This document shows positions 22,851 through 35,364 of a DNA stretch of 64,000 bases, piece after piece. The DNA comes from Saccharum officinarum. Its lineage: Eukaryota > Streptophyta > Magnoliopsida > Poales > Poaceae. The notes beneath the pieces are model-generated. The model saw only the letters and a program-made list of their open reading frames with translations. It searched no databases and was not told where the DNA came from. Within the stretch, counting starts at the first letter, position 1; every line of letters begins with the position of its first letter. A program made the position numbers and the translations under genes. Location: contig CM036197.1 in NCBI GenBank assembly GCA_020631735.1, forward strand, positions 46,485,880 to 46,549,879. The letters run 5' to 3'.

Positions 22851-23805
22851 CCGGGGGCGAGCTGAGGGCCGGCAGACGGGGTGCGTGGCGTGTCGGGGGG
22901 GTGCAGTTGCGGCGCGCTGGGGTGTGCTCGTCCTCAGTCGCCCATCCCGGCTCCTGAGTGTTGCCCGCGTGGAGAGAGAGGAGGGGGTTAGGAGAAGGAC
23001 AGGCGGGCGCAGAGACGGGGCGAAAGCGGACGGGGCGGACTGCGCGGGCGTACGGACGCTCGCGTCTATCCGGACGTTCAAGCGCTAGCCACGCCGTTAT
23101 ACTTAATAAATTCCGTATGAAAGGTGTGAAGGGGTAACGGAAAAATATCTATATACGATTTACTAGGAAGTACTAGTAGTAAACCAAAAATTCCAACGCG
23201 ATTTTGTACTCACTTTGTCAATTAAGCAATCGGACGTTCAAATTAAGTGTACTTTAAAGTCATGGACCGCATAACACGAACAGACTCTACTATTTTCTCT
23301 ATTTTCAAAAAATTGCAATTGTTATATGCTTGTACAACTTTTAATAGAGGGTATATATGGTTTTAAAGTAGTATTGATCTCTTCAAAAAAAACATTGAGA
23401 AGTACATTATTCGGGAGGATCTTATGCACGTATATACCATGTGTTTACCTACCCCTTCGACAAGCTCAAGAAGACGAAAAACAGGTTTGCTGAGGACAAG
23501 AGGGGTGCGTGTCGTGATACATACACTTGGACGTTAGGTGCATCCACATAAGCACCCGCGGGCCGAGCCTATCCATTTGGAGTCATAATAATAGCTCATG
23601 AAGTGTTATGATTCACATTAGGCCATGGCGTCATACCATTGACAGGCTCTTCGTTCGATTCTGCGTCACGGCCTCATGGGGGGCATGCAACCAAGTTTCT
23701 CAACAACAATCCCGTTGACCTGAACTACTAGTGCTTTGTTTACCAGGGAAAGGATGGCAGCTTGTAAATTTTGCTTTTTAGCTCTTTTTTTTTTAAGATT
23801 TTCAC
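22851..23805. other. GC-rich tail of the repeat block, then AT-rich spacer
   Basis: 22851-23090 is GC-rich, includes a 'tccggacgtt' motif, and probably belongs to the same element as the preceding repeat array. From about 23090 the sequence is AT-rich with no open frame of interest. Confidence 0.3.
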
Positions 23806-24332
23806 GAGCACCTCCAACAGCATCGCCATACCCTGCCGCAAAGTCCGATTCAGCGATTGGAGGCTACAAATCGGGTCCAACAGACACTGTTTCTCGTTTT
23901 CCTTTTTACCTTTCGCGCTATCCCGGTGTTCTTGCTCGGTGGAATTCGCGAGTCATTGTCGTTCGCCATCCACGTGGCCGCGCGGCCGTTTCACGCACAC
24001 GCCTTCCCTCCGCCACCACAAGCCCATGCCGGCAGGGATCCCGAAGATTTTTTTTTTCTTGCGTCTTCCCACCATGAACACCGCTGAGCAGCTCGGACCT
24101 AGGCTGGACGTATCCACGGCTGGCCCTGCATGCTTTTCTGGCCGGTGGACGGCTGCCCTCTGCATGCTTTGTTCGGCGACCGGCGGCAACATTGACCGGT
24201 GGCGGCACCAAAAGCCAGACTAGCAGGAGAAGTCGTACACGGCGCTGAAAGCTTCTCTGATCCGAAAAATTCTATTGTCGTGGCACTTATAAATATGGAG
24301 ACTTCAAATTTTAGAGAGTCTGTCGGAGTAGC
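23806..24332. mobile_element. possible TIR element, low confidence
   Basis: The left end gagcacctccaacagcatc resembles the GAGCATCTCC ends seen at 18985 and 19912. The right end gtctgtcggagtagcc is an imperfect inverted match. The interior is GC-rich with open frames in several phases, again like the element at 18985. No target duplication is clear. Confidence 0.35.
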
Positions 24333-25695
24333 CTAGTCTTTTTTTTATGAGATCTATTTTACAAAGTACCTAAATTAGTAAATTTAGCTAATCCTTTTAG
24401 CTAATCTCTTGGAAGCATTTGCTAAAAGGATCCCGAGCATGGTGCCAAACGTATTGGTACGGTGCATGGGGTATACGTGACGCCACCGTGTCTTTTGGCG
24501 CCGATCAATCCTACACGGAGCTTACGTGGCAGAGGACACGGCGTGAAAGGACAGCGCCAAGGCCTACCTAATACTTCAGAAACATGTCTGAAGTAAAAGA
24601 GATTTGCCCCGTAAGTTAGTGGGTATAACCTTGTGCGAGCTAGAATTGGCATGTACTAATGTACTTAGCGGCCATAAGAATGCACCTAAAGCTTCAATAA
24701 GCAGACTTATGATTTCACCCTGTTCTACTGTGTAGGACATGGCGTGAGCACATGCAGAATGACTTCATCACAACAACACAACCGACGAACCATGTAAAAA
24801 ATGTCAGCCCGGGAAGTCTTCACTCGCATCAGTGCATCACTGGCCACTGGAGGCAAAAATCTAAATAAAGGGGACTAAACCAAAAAGGGATCCCGCATGC
24901 CACAGCACCGATCAATGAGAACGATTGACAATCGACGATGACCGGACGTTGTTGTCCATATACTGCAAATTTTGTAGCATGTCTTTCAGAGAATTATTAC
25001 CCGATGGATAAGGAATTCTCTCGATGATGTTGGACCAATTGTGCGGCTCCAAACTTCATCATGATCACCCATTCACCTCCTTGTGATCTCATACGCCAAG
25101 GGTAACAAGAGATCAATGTTCTTCACCTCCTCCGACCGAAAAAACACCCTGCTTTCACTCATGTGTGATGGTGGCAGGGCCGAGGGTGATCAAGGCAGCC
25201 CTTTGCTCTGCACTACATCTAATCTTGTGCGTCTTCTTCACCTCCGTTAGGAGCGGGAATTTGAGAGAGGTAATACGATATGGGTTAGTGCAGTGGTGCT
25301 ACCAGAAGTCGAAGATGAAGGAAGATGTGTCTGTCCGTTTGGAATGCCTTGGTGCTTGGCCTGATTAGCCAAACTTTCTCTTCCATAGTTCCCTTCTACT
25401 CTGAAACTGAGCCAATATGTCAAACTATGACCGTATAAAATATGCATAATGAAGGGGGTGGAGGGATCATAATGGACATGTGTAGCACCAGCAGCAAGTG
25501 AGGGGTAGGTTAAAAAATAAACGAGCAGGGGAGTTGGGCTAAGGCCCAGCTTCGGCTTCTCCATCGGAGAAGTCCTACCAAATGGCTTAATAGGAGGAGC
25601 CGTTTGGAGCGTCTTTCAATGAGAAAAGGAGGAGCCGAAGCCATTTTCCTCCGGAGGAGCCTCTGAGGAGAAACCCTACTAAACAAGACCCTAAG
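24333..25695. other. intergenic, nothing recognised
   Basis: Base composition is mixed, with short open frames only. No gene, RNA or clear repeat boundary was found. Confidence 0.35.
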
Positions 25696-25970
25696 TGCTA
25701 CTCTCTCCATCTCTTTTTATCTATCGTTCTCACTTCCTAAGAATTCAAATGTACTCAATTTTAACCAAATATATAAAAATATATTAATATTTATGGTACA
25801 TAATTAGTATCATTAGATATAATTAGTATTATTAGATAGATCATTAAATTTATTTTTATAATAAATTTATTTAAAGATACAATATTGCTAATATTTTCTA
25901 AAAATCTAGTCAAAGTTAAGAAAATTTGACCAGTAAAAATACCAAAACTATGGATAAAAAGGATATAAAG
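25696..25970. repeat. Stowaway/mariner-like AT-rich MITE
   Basis: It starts ctactctctccatctc. The body is very AT-rich with repeated 'ttagtat(c/t)attagata', and it contains gtcaaagttaagaaaatttgacc near the right end, typical of mariner-type MITEs in grasses. The right terminus, near ggataaaaaggatataaag, is the imperfect inverse of the start. Confidence 0.45.
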
Positions 25971-26213
25971 AGCACGCCTTAGCTCGAGGACCGGGGCATG
26001 GCGCCATGGTCTTTGGCTCAGAGTCTCCTGCCACGTAAGACCCGCTAGGACGGCTCGGCGTCGAAGGACGTGAGGAGTCACATATACTATAGGTGCCATT
26101 TATGTTTGGTAGTAGATTTTTTTTGAAAATGTTTTTCTCAAGGATTTAAATGTGAAAATATTCAATAAAAAAGCTAAAGAGCAAAATTCCGATGCTTGTG
26201 AAGTGTGTATATA

Positions 26214-26325
26214 CTACTCTCTCCGTTCCAAATTATAAGATGTTTTGTCATTTCTGGATGCACTAATTTAACTACGTATCTAGACATAGTATATGTCTAA
26301 GGGTAGAGCAAAAACTATGTATTTA
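26214..26325. repeat. Stowaway-like MITE, 'ccaaattataag' type
   Basis: It starts actctctccgttccaaatta, includes the usual 'catctagacata(g)tatatgtcta' internal palindrome, and ends near 'actatgtatttagaaaagcc'. This matches the widespread grass family whose ends read CTCCCTCCGTTCC. The terminal repeat on the right is decayed. Confidence 0.55.
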
Positions 26326-26339
26326 GAAAAGCCAACGGC

Positions 26340-27416
26340 ACGAGCGCCTTCGCCGACACCTCTAGAGCCTAACGCCTAAGAAGACTTGCCACCATTGCCA
26401 AGCTCGAGGGGGCTACGTCAACTCCTTTGGCATCGAGGCCTACTACACCTTCGTCAACCACTTCGGCTCAAGGGGCTCACCAACAACTTTGATCCAGACA
26501 TCTACTTCCACTACAACTACGTCAACTACACCAAGCATGGTTGAGGATTCGATCACAAGCGTTCCCCTACTACGACTACGTTGACTACACCAAGCATGGC
26601 TAAGTATTCGGTCATGAGCACCAGTCAAGAGGGGCTAGGGGAGCACACCGGAGGACCAGCCACACTAGAGTGTGAAGTCTTTTGCCCAGCGCTTGTGAGT
26701 GAAGACTTGAAGGCCTCAGAGATGAATACATGCGCACCAAGAAGATACCAGAGACGAAAGCCTGCGCACCGAGAAGATACCGGAGGCAAAGGGTTCAGAG
26801 ATAAAGATCCGAGTGCCAAGGAGGTCCTAGAGATGAAGACCTACATGTTGAGCGATGCCAATGATCCGTGTTACAGAAGCAGCAGGAGGAGTCAAAGCCC
26901 AAAGATGAAGACATCCTGAAGATCAAGGCACTTGGAGCTAGAAGTCTCGGAAATTAGAACATGTATAGATTAGAGTTGTGCACGCGCTCTTTTCTCCATG
27001 CCCTTTTTCCCACATGATTTTTGGGATGGAGTTTTTAGTGAGGCGCACATATGTAGGTTGAAGGGCGATCCTCACAACCAAGGTTTGAGTTATATTGTGC
27101 TTCTTCTTCTATGAGCATCTACTAGGTCATGTAGTATCGGCCATAACCTAGTGGCTGAGGGCTTACTGTTGGGGGAGCCCATATTCATATGGCCCAAGTC
27201 CCCTTAGAAGAAGATCAACTAGTGTCCTTGGAGTGGCATGTAAAAGTCATCCCCACCAAGGGGTCGCATGTAAATCGTCATTGCTTATATGTAGTGCCAA
27301 GAGCATGAGGGCAAGGGGGCTCTCTCTCACTCATGTGCAAACCCTAAGGTCTCCTCTCCACTTCACTCTCCCTTTCACTCTCCCTCTCAACTGTTCGGAA
27401 CCCAAGTTTCTAACAT
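26340..27416 (+). mobile_element. LTR-retrotransposon 3' remnant with a short LTR
   Basis: 26340-27168 has retroelement-like composition, with degenerate coding-like repeats (for example 'cgaagatacc(a/g)gag' twice) and a 'cccacatgatttttggga' stretch typical of the region before a 3' LTR. The segment 27169-27416 starts tgttgggggagccc and ends ttctaaca, giving TG..CA ends for a 248-bp LTR. No matching 5' LTR or target duplication was found, so this is a truncated copy. Confidence 0.4.
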
Positions 27417-27626
27417 GCACCATGACATATTCCAGACCAAATGTATAGTCTTATCTTTGTCTGGTCGTTTTGTCTATATTATTGTGTTTGTCAATGTAAA
27501 CACAAGGTTTTTCTTTGACTCCTGATAAATGATAGATTAAGCATGAGAAATATCTTGAGAAAGAAAATATGCATCTAAAAGATTACAACTATGTGCTATG
27601 CTTTGAAAGACATGAAGAAATAGTGG

Positions 27627-30171
27627 TGTCGATGTTCGGAATCACCGACTAGTAAATATTGTGGATTGCGCGTTTGGGCTCGGATGGCTGTGCAAAGAGG
27701 ACACGAGGATGTGTATTGGCTCGGGCGGAATGTCCCTACGTCCAATTGCGAACTGCTGCTCGTGTTACTTGCACTGAGTTCGTAGTAGGGGTTACAAACG
27801 GTCGAGAGAGGGACGAGCTCCCAAGTCTTCGTAGATTGAGGTCATGAGTGTATTCTTCTAGGGTCGTCGGATCGTGATCCCCTGAGAAAGGTACTGGTCC
27901 TTCCCTTTTATAGCTTCAAGGGAAGGACCGGTCATACACGAGAGAGGGTGGAAGGAGAAGAAAGAGAAAAACCAGAGAGAGGGAAAGGTGGCACGGAGCT
28001 TTGTTGTTCCCCTTCCTCTACCGGTGAGCTCTGACGGTCCTGTAGATGATGGGGACATCCCCACATTGGAGCCTTGCCTGCCACCAGTCCTATGCACAGG
28101 TGTTGTGGGTCAGTCGTGGCGCTCTGCACCGCCCGAGTGGACGGTATGGTCAACGGACTCGTCTGACGGAGGCCACGCTGGAGTTGAAAGTACAATGCAA
28201 AGCTGTAGACGTCTGACAGAGGTCGTACAAGGAGTTGGCAACACAGGACCACCCTGTTGACGCCATGGCGATGTGTGCTCCTAGGGATGGTCGGTCATAA
28301 TCGTGGGTCATGTCGGGGCGTACATGCTCCCCCTTTTATGTCAGAGGCGCACGCCCATGGTGGTCGAGGTGGCACGGGCCCCACTCGGGCCTTCACTTCT
28401 GTCTAAGAGTAGTTTTGACCCCTAGGGGTTGGGCGAGGCAGAGGCCCCACCCAGAGGGTCGGGCGAGGTGGGTCCTGCACCCGAGGGGTCGGGCGAGGCG
28501 GAGCTGGTGCCCGAGGGGTCGGACGAGCCAGAAACTTCCTCGATTGGGCTGGACTAGGCCGCAACTACGCTCATGATTGTTCTAGACGGACTGAGGTTGA
28601 TGTCCTTTAACTCCTACCTTATAGGTGCCCTAATATTGGTACCCGACAGTAGCCCTCGAGCCTATGGGGTAGTTGGACACTCCTCCACAGGCTTCACCGT
28701 AGGATGCCAAGGTCTTCATTCTCCTGGGGGCCCCCGAGCCTTTGAGGAAGTTGGCTACTTTGCCCATTCTCGTATGGGGAGACCTCAGGGTCCCAGTTTG
28801 GTTGGGCGGTCATTGATGGTTTTGTCGTTCATATGCAACCATGTCTCAGGCCTTCTCTTACGAGCCCGAGCCTCAGGGCTCCTGCGCGTGGCAGGAGTCC
28901 AGCCATGGTGTCGGCCGACTCTAGGCCCCTGATGGCCAGTGCAGGTAGTTCCCGGATCCGTCTGGTTGGTTCCGGAGGCTATTTGCCTTTCCTCGAGGAA
29001 AGCTCATGGACTGGTAGCGGCTAGGACTCGATCGTGGGCTGGGGTGTCCGTGGCACCTGGACACCTAGGCATTGGCCGTTAGCAGTCCCACCCGTCGCCA
29101 CCTCTTACTTCAGGGATGTCCTAGCGCGGCTGTCGAAATTGTCACCGGGCCAAATGGCGGTCCCCTGGGCCTTAGCTGGCTGTAGAAGTGTTTTTAGCCC
29201 CGCATCCCTTCGTTCCCGCGGCATCGGGAGCCGCGCCCAATCCCAGGACGAGGCAGGAGACCACCGCGCCGTCTTCGTCTTTAAACCACCCATATGGGCA
29301 TGTGAGGGAGCCGAGGGGGCGCGCCGTGCCGCATCCACTACGACAGTTGGTGTTAGCGCCAGTTGGGCTCCTTGCCAGCCTTCTATAAGTTGCGGCCTCC
29401 ATAGTGCGTTGCTACTCATTGCCACCCTAGCCTCGGCCGGCCGGTTCCCAGCGCTTGTCTTCTCCTCTCCACTGCTTCATCCATGGAACATGGGAAATGC
29501 CCTGCCAGAGACGTGCCCGAGGAGAGGAGGTCCACTCGACGTCGTCTGCTCGAGCAAGGGTGAGGGTGGTGTCTCTCCATTTCCTCCCATTGTGGTTGCA
29601 TGTTTCCTTCTAACCTTCGTTTTGGTTCAGGGCTACGTCAGACGCGAACCTAGTCCTGGAGTCGGAGCGACTCTGGGAATGCCTTAAGGCCACCCAGGCC
29701 ATGCTCCGGGCCACGTAGGAGGCAGAAACTGTCCATGCCCAGCTAGCGGACGCCGACGGTCGGGTGGCCAGTAAGCTCTTTTTGGTGACCGTCGTCCCCT
29801 TCTTCTTGGGTCATCCTTTCTCTAACGCTTGTGTGCTTTTATCAGAACTGGAGAAGGCGCTATAGATGCTCCGCCAGGCCATGGATGCTGTTGTGGGTTA
29901 CATGCACGCCCGGGGCGAGCGTCTCGAGGAGCGCCTCCTCGACATCCCTGAGCGCGTTAGGGGCACGATGGAGCACGACATCCACCGTGGAGCGGCCGTT
30001 GCCCTGGCGATGGCCCAGGTCCGATCGGGCCACGAGCTTCGCTTCCTGGTCGGCTTCCCAGAGGGTGAGGGGGTGGCCGATCATGAGAGGCTCGTCGAGG
30101 ACTACAAAGAGGCCGTGGGTGCCGTCGTCGCTGAGGTGCCCGTCGAGGAAGTCATCCTCGAGGCCCTGTAG
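27627..30171 (+). mobile_element. truncated gypsy-like element: 5' LTR and gag-like remnant
   Basis: A probable 5' LTR (27627-28648, about 1.0 kb) starts tgtcgatgttcgg and ends acccgaca. It contains a 'cccttttatag' TATA-like stretch and, at about 28425-28530, four tandem units around gaggggtcgggcgaggcgga. The downstream leader begins gtagccctcgagcctatggg, familiar from grass gypsy elements. At 29640-29770 and 29846-30171 a gag-like coding remnant can be followed: a coiled-coil-like part with a stop, a possible intron (gtaagc..tatcag), then MLRQAMDAVVGYMHARGER and a C-terminal acidic end EVPVEEVILEAL. No pol domain or 3' LTR was found. The CDS has at least two in-frame stops and is dead. Confidence 0.6.
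29866..30171 (+). pseudogene. gag-like fragment of the gypsy-like element
   Basis: This is the best open part of the element, 101 codons. It is helical and charged (RGERLEERLLDIPERVRG, then VADHERLVEDYKEAVGAVV). Such short proteins are frequent in sorghum and maize annotations as retrotransposon-derived. A TAG immediately upstream (at 29863) replaces what should be a glutamine codon in the preceding ELEKAL frame, so the ATG at 29866 is not the original start. Confidence 0.5.
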
Positions 30172-32142
30172 TTTGTATTTAGGGCTGGCCTTTTATGAAT
30201 AAAAATGATCTGTTTTCGTCCTCCGTTGCGTGCGAAATTTCGTTAATGTTTTGGACGTTGTTCATCGCAGTTGGATGGTTAATCCCCAAATTGGTGGGGT
30301 CTTAGTCAGTACCGATTGTCTTTCACAGATTTATCAGTCCGCCCTTTCTCTATGCTATAAGCATTTTTCCATCTTCCCGTGACCTGGCGCTAGGTATTTC
30401 ATGAGGTTGACCCCCGTGCACCTGTGCATGGTGAGGGTTGGATCACGGGGTCAGGACGCCTATGGTGCTCTCGCACATAGGCATCTGCCTCTTAGTTTGT
30501 CTGTGACCTCGCATAGGGTGGCGCTCTTGCAAAAACGACCCTGGATTCTAAACGAATTAACCCGCAGTCCATGATACAATTCATGTAGTCAGTAATTATG
30601 CAATTAGACCCCCGCAACAACCTATCTTTACAATGAGGAGGTCCCCGGTGCCCCTGCGCTCACTAGCGTGGCAAGCGATGGCACTGGCCGGCCACGCCAG
30701 CCATTTGGAGCTCGCGCGGACTCAACTAGAGGGTCGACCATCCTCTATGACCTAAGCACCTACTCTAGGCAGCGGCAAGGGGCAGCGGGACGCACTGGCT
30801 AGGGCGGTGGTGGTGCGTGGCTGCCCACTGTGGTGGCGCAACCACTTCGGCCGACTGATGACCGCTAAGGGCGTGCCGGCTGGCGCAAGGGCACCCAGAG
30901 CTTACCTGTGTAACAGCAAAAAATGGGCCCAGTGGGCCAAAATCGCGGAATGGGCTGTTGTACTGTAGCTTGGGGGGCAGTGGACCGACTGTAGACGGGA
31001 GTATTGTACATCCGGACTCCGGGGGAGGTACTGTAGCGACCCAATACTGTAGCTCGAACACTGTAGCATCCAGTTCACCGGTTACTGTAGCATCGCGAAA
31101 TACTGTGCAACTGGAATTTAGTACCAAACCGTGAATCCTGAGGAAGTTTCACCAGCTTAAATATCAGGGCTAGGGACGCATAGTAACCTTCGGTTAACCG
31201 TTTTGAGCGAAGCAAGGACGAAAGCTCAAGAGGGTTTCTACGTAGGTGGGACCACTCCTCGGTAGAGTGGGCCTGGGCCGTGTATGTCGGGACTAGATGT
31301 TACAACCGGGGGCTCGGCTGTTGTAGCGATTGGAGCGGGGAAAACCGGTGGTGGTCTGGCCACGTGCGCACGGCGAGCTCGGGGACGAACCGTGGTGGCA
31401 CGGCTGCATTAGCGGCGCCTGGAAAGCGGTAAAGCTTCGAATGGGGCACGCAAGGCGAGGATGAGGTTGCTGCGAAGCTATTGGTGTAGTCGGTTGCAGG
31501 CGAGCGGCTCAGGAGAGGGGTTATTGCCCACATGGCCGATCGTGGCCTTAATGGCACCGGCGGCGAGGAAATGCCAAAAATGGCGCTTATCCAGGCATGA
31601 CTTAAGGCAAGATGGAAGCGGTTGGCAAGGTGGGGTAAAGGCAGAGCTGCGGACATGACTAATTGGCTCGAGGTGCTCCCTCCCTGCCGAAATCAATGAA
31701 GTGCCTCGGTTGGTTCTGGCGATAGAGGAGAAAGGGGAGGGCAGGCCTGCTCGGCTCGGCTTGGCGGGAGGTGGTTGGCCTCTAGCGGTTCAAGACTAGG
31801 ACACGTGCTATAGGCCACACCACCAGAGAGGACGTGCACACGGTGAGTGGTGGGGTAACGCGGCTCGTGTGGCCGCAGCGCCATCAATGGCGTGGCGATA
31901 GCGGGCATGGCCATGTGCGCCGTAGTGGTTGGCACTGAGCTTGGGCAGGCAATGGTGTAGGGCTGCAGTGGGGGGTGTTGCGGATGTGACGGTGAGGCAG
32001 CAGCATCACACAGGCACGCGGTGGCAGCATCGCTCGACAATGGCCGTAGGCGATGGGACAGCGCGCCACGACGAGGCGAGCAGCAGCGACTCCGCGCTGC
32101 AGCTGCCAGAGGCGGACAGGCCGTAGACTAGCCACGGCTAGG
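30172..32142. other. repetitive DNA, retroelement-derived, no intact gene
   Basis: The left part continues the 3' side of the gypsy-like element to at least 30500. 30950-31110 has six 'actgtag(c)' motifs spaced about 15-40 bp apart. 31298-32142 is GC-rich, with minus-strand open frames that are Pro/His-rich and lack a domain. This block continues at 34697 after the solo LTR. Confidence 0.4.
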
Positions 32143-34696
32143 TGAAAGGTCCTTGTTTGGTTTTGGTAATTGAGTGACAACCTTAGATGGACTAATTGTG
32201 TTTATGTAAGATACACAAGAGATTAGTCCACATGTACATATGTGTAAGCAACATATGTCATGACGATAAAGATGGCTCGGAGATGTTGCAAAGCTTACAC
32301 ATGTGTTGATGAAGGAGCTCATTGCACATGAGGCATGACATTGAATCATGTGATCAAGGTGGAGAAGATCAAGACATGACTTGGCTCGACGGACCGGTTG
32401 TAATTGTGAAGGGGAAGTCGGAGGCTTCGAAGCGATGGACCGCGTGTGACGGTGAAGCTTGAGCAAGACTTGGCACCAATGGACCGACGCAACGATGAAG
32501 AGCAAGTAAAGTTAAGATCGATAAACCAATATGATCATGTGATGATATGAAGTGGATCATATAATTGTTGATCATGTTGGTGCATTTGTTTCATCGACAT
32601 GGGAGGAGATGGAATAGAATGCGCAAGGCAAAGGCATAACCTATAGGGCATTTTATTTCACCGGTCATAGATGTGTAGAGAAGTTTATGACCGGGTTTAG
32701 GATAGATGGCCGTACTGTCAAGAGAGATAAACTTGTTTGCATATCGGTCATCTAGTGCTACTCGAGTGATCTAACTTTGCATCGTTGCTAGGATCGAGTG
32801 ACGTGGCAAGTTGAGTGATTAACTCCTTAAAATGATTGTGAAAATGCTAATACACTTATATATGATGGTGTACACTTGGTGGTGTTGGCACATTTGCAAA
32901 GGAGGTGTTGGAGTTGTTTTTGATCAACTTGGAGAAGAGAGAGTTTTTTTGGTGTGCTCCGAACTAAGTGATGGTTCTTGATTTGGAATACTACTTTGAT
33001 CCATTGTGATTTGGATCAAGTATGCATGTGGGATGTGTAGCCCTCTACATAAGCTTTTCAAAATGTCCAAGATCATCGAAATCGGAGTTCAGAGCTAAGA
33101 GATATGGTCGTTTTAGTAGTAACAGTCAGTGACTGAATGTTGGACCAGACGCTGGACCGAACGTGCAGGTGTAGAGTCCGGTCGAGAGTCCGGTCAGTGT
33201 TTCTTTCATGAGCTAGAGCGACTAGACGCTCGGTGAGTCCGGTCAGTGATGACCTGACGCGTCCGGTCGCTGAAAAACGTCTCTAGAACCTCTCTAGAAG
33301 GGACCGGACGCTGGGAAAGTCGAGTCCGGTCACAGGAGAAAGCAAAGTCCGATCAGTTGTGCTGAAGCATGTTGTGACTGGACTCGGCTTAGGTGCGTCC
33401 GGTTCTTCAGCAGTGGCGCTTGGGAACTAGCCGTTGGCGCCCAACGGTCGGCTTCGAAAGGGGGGACGCATGGCGTCATCCTAGCGACCGGACTCAGGGA
33501 CCTGCGCTTCCGGTCGTTTTGACCTACGAGTCCGGTCAGTGCATGTTTTGCCCAGTGAAGGGGCAACGGCTATTTTAGCCCTTGGGGCTATAAAAGGAGT
33601 GTGTGGCTGGCCTTGACACATGCTTGGCACCCTTGGGACTTAGTGTCCATGCTTAGGGAGTGCTAGGAGAGCCTATAACTCACTCGTGCTTGCAATAGTG
33701 CGATCTGATTGCCAGTGAGTACGATTCCTAGTGCATTGCTTTGAGAGATTGCATCGAATGGCACTAGGTGTTCGTGTTGCAAGCCGGTGGTGCTTGTTAC
33801 TCTTGGAGGTTGCCACCTCCTAGATGGCTTGGTGGCTTATAGCTCCGTCGAAGCATACAAGAAGATTGTGCATGGCTCCGAGAAGGCATTGTGAAGGGCA
33901 TTGTGCTCGCCCCACGGGGATCGTGAAGAGTAGCTCTAGTTAAGCGAGACGCGAAGGGTGACAAGTGGTCCAGCGGGTCAAGTGCTAGAGCTCATGGTGA
34001 GCGCTCCACGTGGGAGAGGCGTGACTAGTGAGTCACCACTAGCAAGAGGACCGGCGGCAACCTTGGAGCTTGTCTCAACGGGGACTAGCTTGGTGGGAAC
34101 CAAGTGAACCTCGGGATAAAAATCACCGTGTCAACCTTGTACATCTTCTCAACGGTTTGCATCCTCCGACACAAGCTTGTTTACTTGTCCATACTTGTGC
34201 TTGTGTTGTTGCTCTTGCGCTACCAGTTTGCTTGATTAGCTTGCTAGTAGCTAGCTTAGCTTGTGTAGCTTTGTTATCTCACTTGCGTGACTAATTGGCT
34301 TGAGTAGCCTTGTTAGTCACATTGCTTAGTTGTGTAGCTAAGTGTTTTGAGCTCTCTAGTTTGGCTTGTATAGCCTTGCTATTGAGCATTGCTAGTGAGC
34401 TTAGGTTTTGTGCGCTTTGCATCACTAGTTTGTGTAGGAGCTCCTCGGTTTGCTAAAGTACTGGTTGCTTAGGTTTATGTGACCTTGCTTCTAGAATTAG
34501 TTATGTGAGCTCAAGCTAGTCCGGCACCTTTGTTGCCTAATTAGGATCTTTGTAAGGTGCTAGAGTTAGTAGATAGAGGGATGTAGTCTTGGCTAGACCG
34601 ATATTTTTAATTCCGCACTTGTTTCGGTTAGCTGGCGTAATTAGTTTTAAAAAGGACTATTCACTCGCCCCTCTAGTCCGCCATCTCGATCCTTCA
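32143..34696 (+). mobile_element. solo LTR, about 2.55 kb
   Basis: It starts tgaaaggtccttgtttgg and ends catctcgatccttca, so it has TG..CA ends, and it finishes with the 'actattcactcgcccctctag' signature of a common grass LTR family. The flanks are ctagg (32138-32142) and ccagg (34697-34701), a 5-bp duplication with one difference. No internal retroelement genes are present. Inside, at 33120-33560, degenerate 'gtccggtcagtg' motifs recur about eight times. The flanking GC-rich block reads across the insertion. Confidence 0.7.
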
Positions 34697-35364
34697 CCAG
34701 GCCAAGGACGGCTCTGGCCCCCAGCAGGCGGCCACACGCGCGCGTGGCCCAGCCGAGTGCGGCCACGTCGAGCAAAGGTTCACGGTGACCGCGCACTCTA
34801 GACCGCAGAGGTCAGAAACGTGTTGTGCACGACTTTTAAAGCGGCCAGAACAACTAAACAGTTGGACTTGGAACCGAACGACCTTCACCCTTGCATAGAG
34901 GGTACACTAGGCTATCAACACTAGCCAAGACATGCTGCCACCCTTTTACTAGATTTCGCAGAATAAGTTCGCAAACATGGCACTGTCAAACTGCACTTAG
35001 GAAATTTCCTAAGTTACAAGCTGGATTTGATTTCACGTTCAAATTTCAAGCTATTAGAAATATCAGCTAGCCATATTATTTTCCTAAAACAAGGGTTGCA
35101 TTATCATCTACAAAGTGTGTACTTCCAACTTTATTAATATGTCACATATATGTTCTATAGCATTTTTATTCATGAAAATTTGGTTTTGAACCTTACTTGA
35201 TATAACATGCAATATCGTATAACTTTTCATTAGCCCTTTTTATTACCCGTTTAGGTTACCAGAAATTCATTTACACATTTTTATCACATGCAATATCACA
35301 CAAGTATGATGCTCATGACATGGTTAAGCAAGTTATTTAGCGCGTAACACCGAGGGTGTTACAG
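34697..35364 (-). mobile_element. LTR-type end of another retroelement, reverse orientation
   Basis: The right edge gtaacaccgagggtgttaca (35345-35364) read on the minus strand begins tgtaacaccctcggtgtta, a usual start of gypsy LTRs. The stretch to the left is AT-rich. This is probably the right half of the element interrupted by the solo LTR. Confidence 0.4.
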
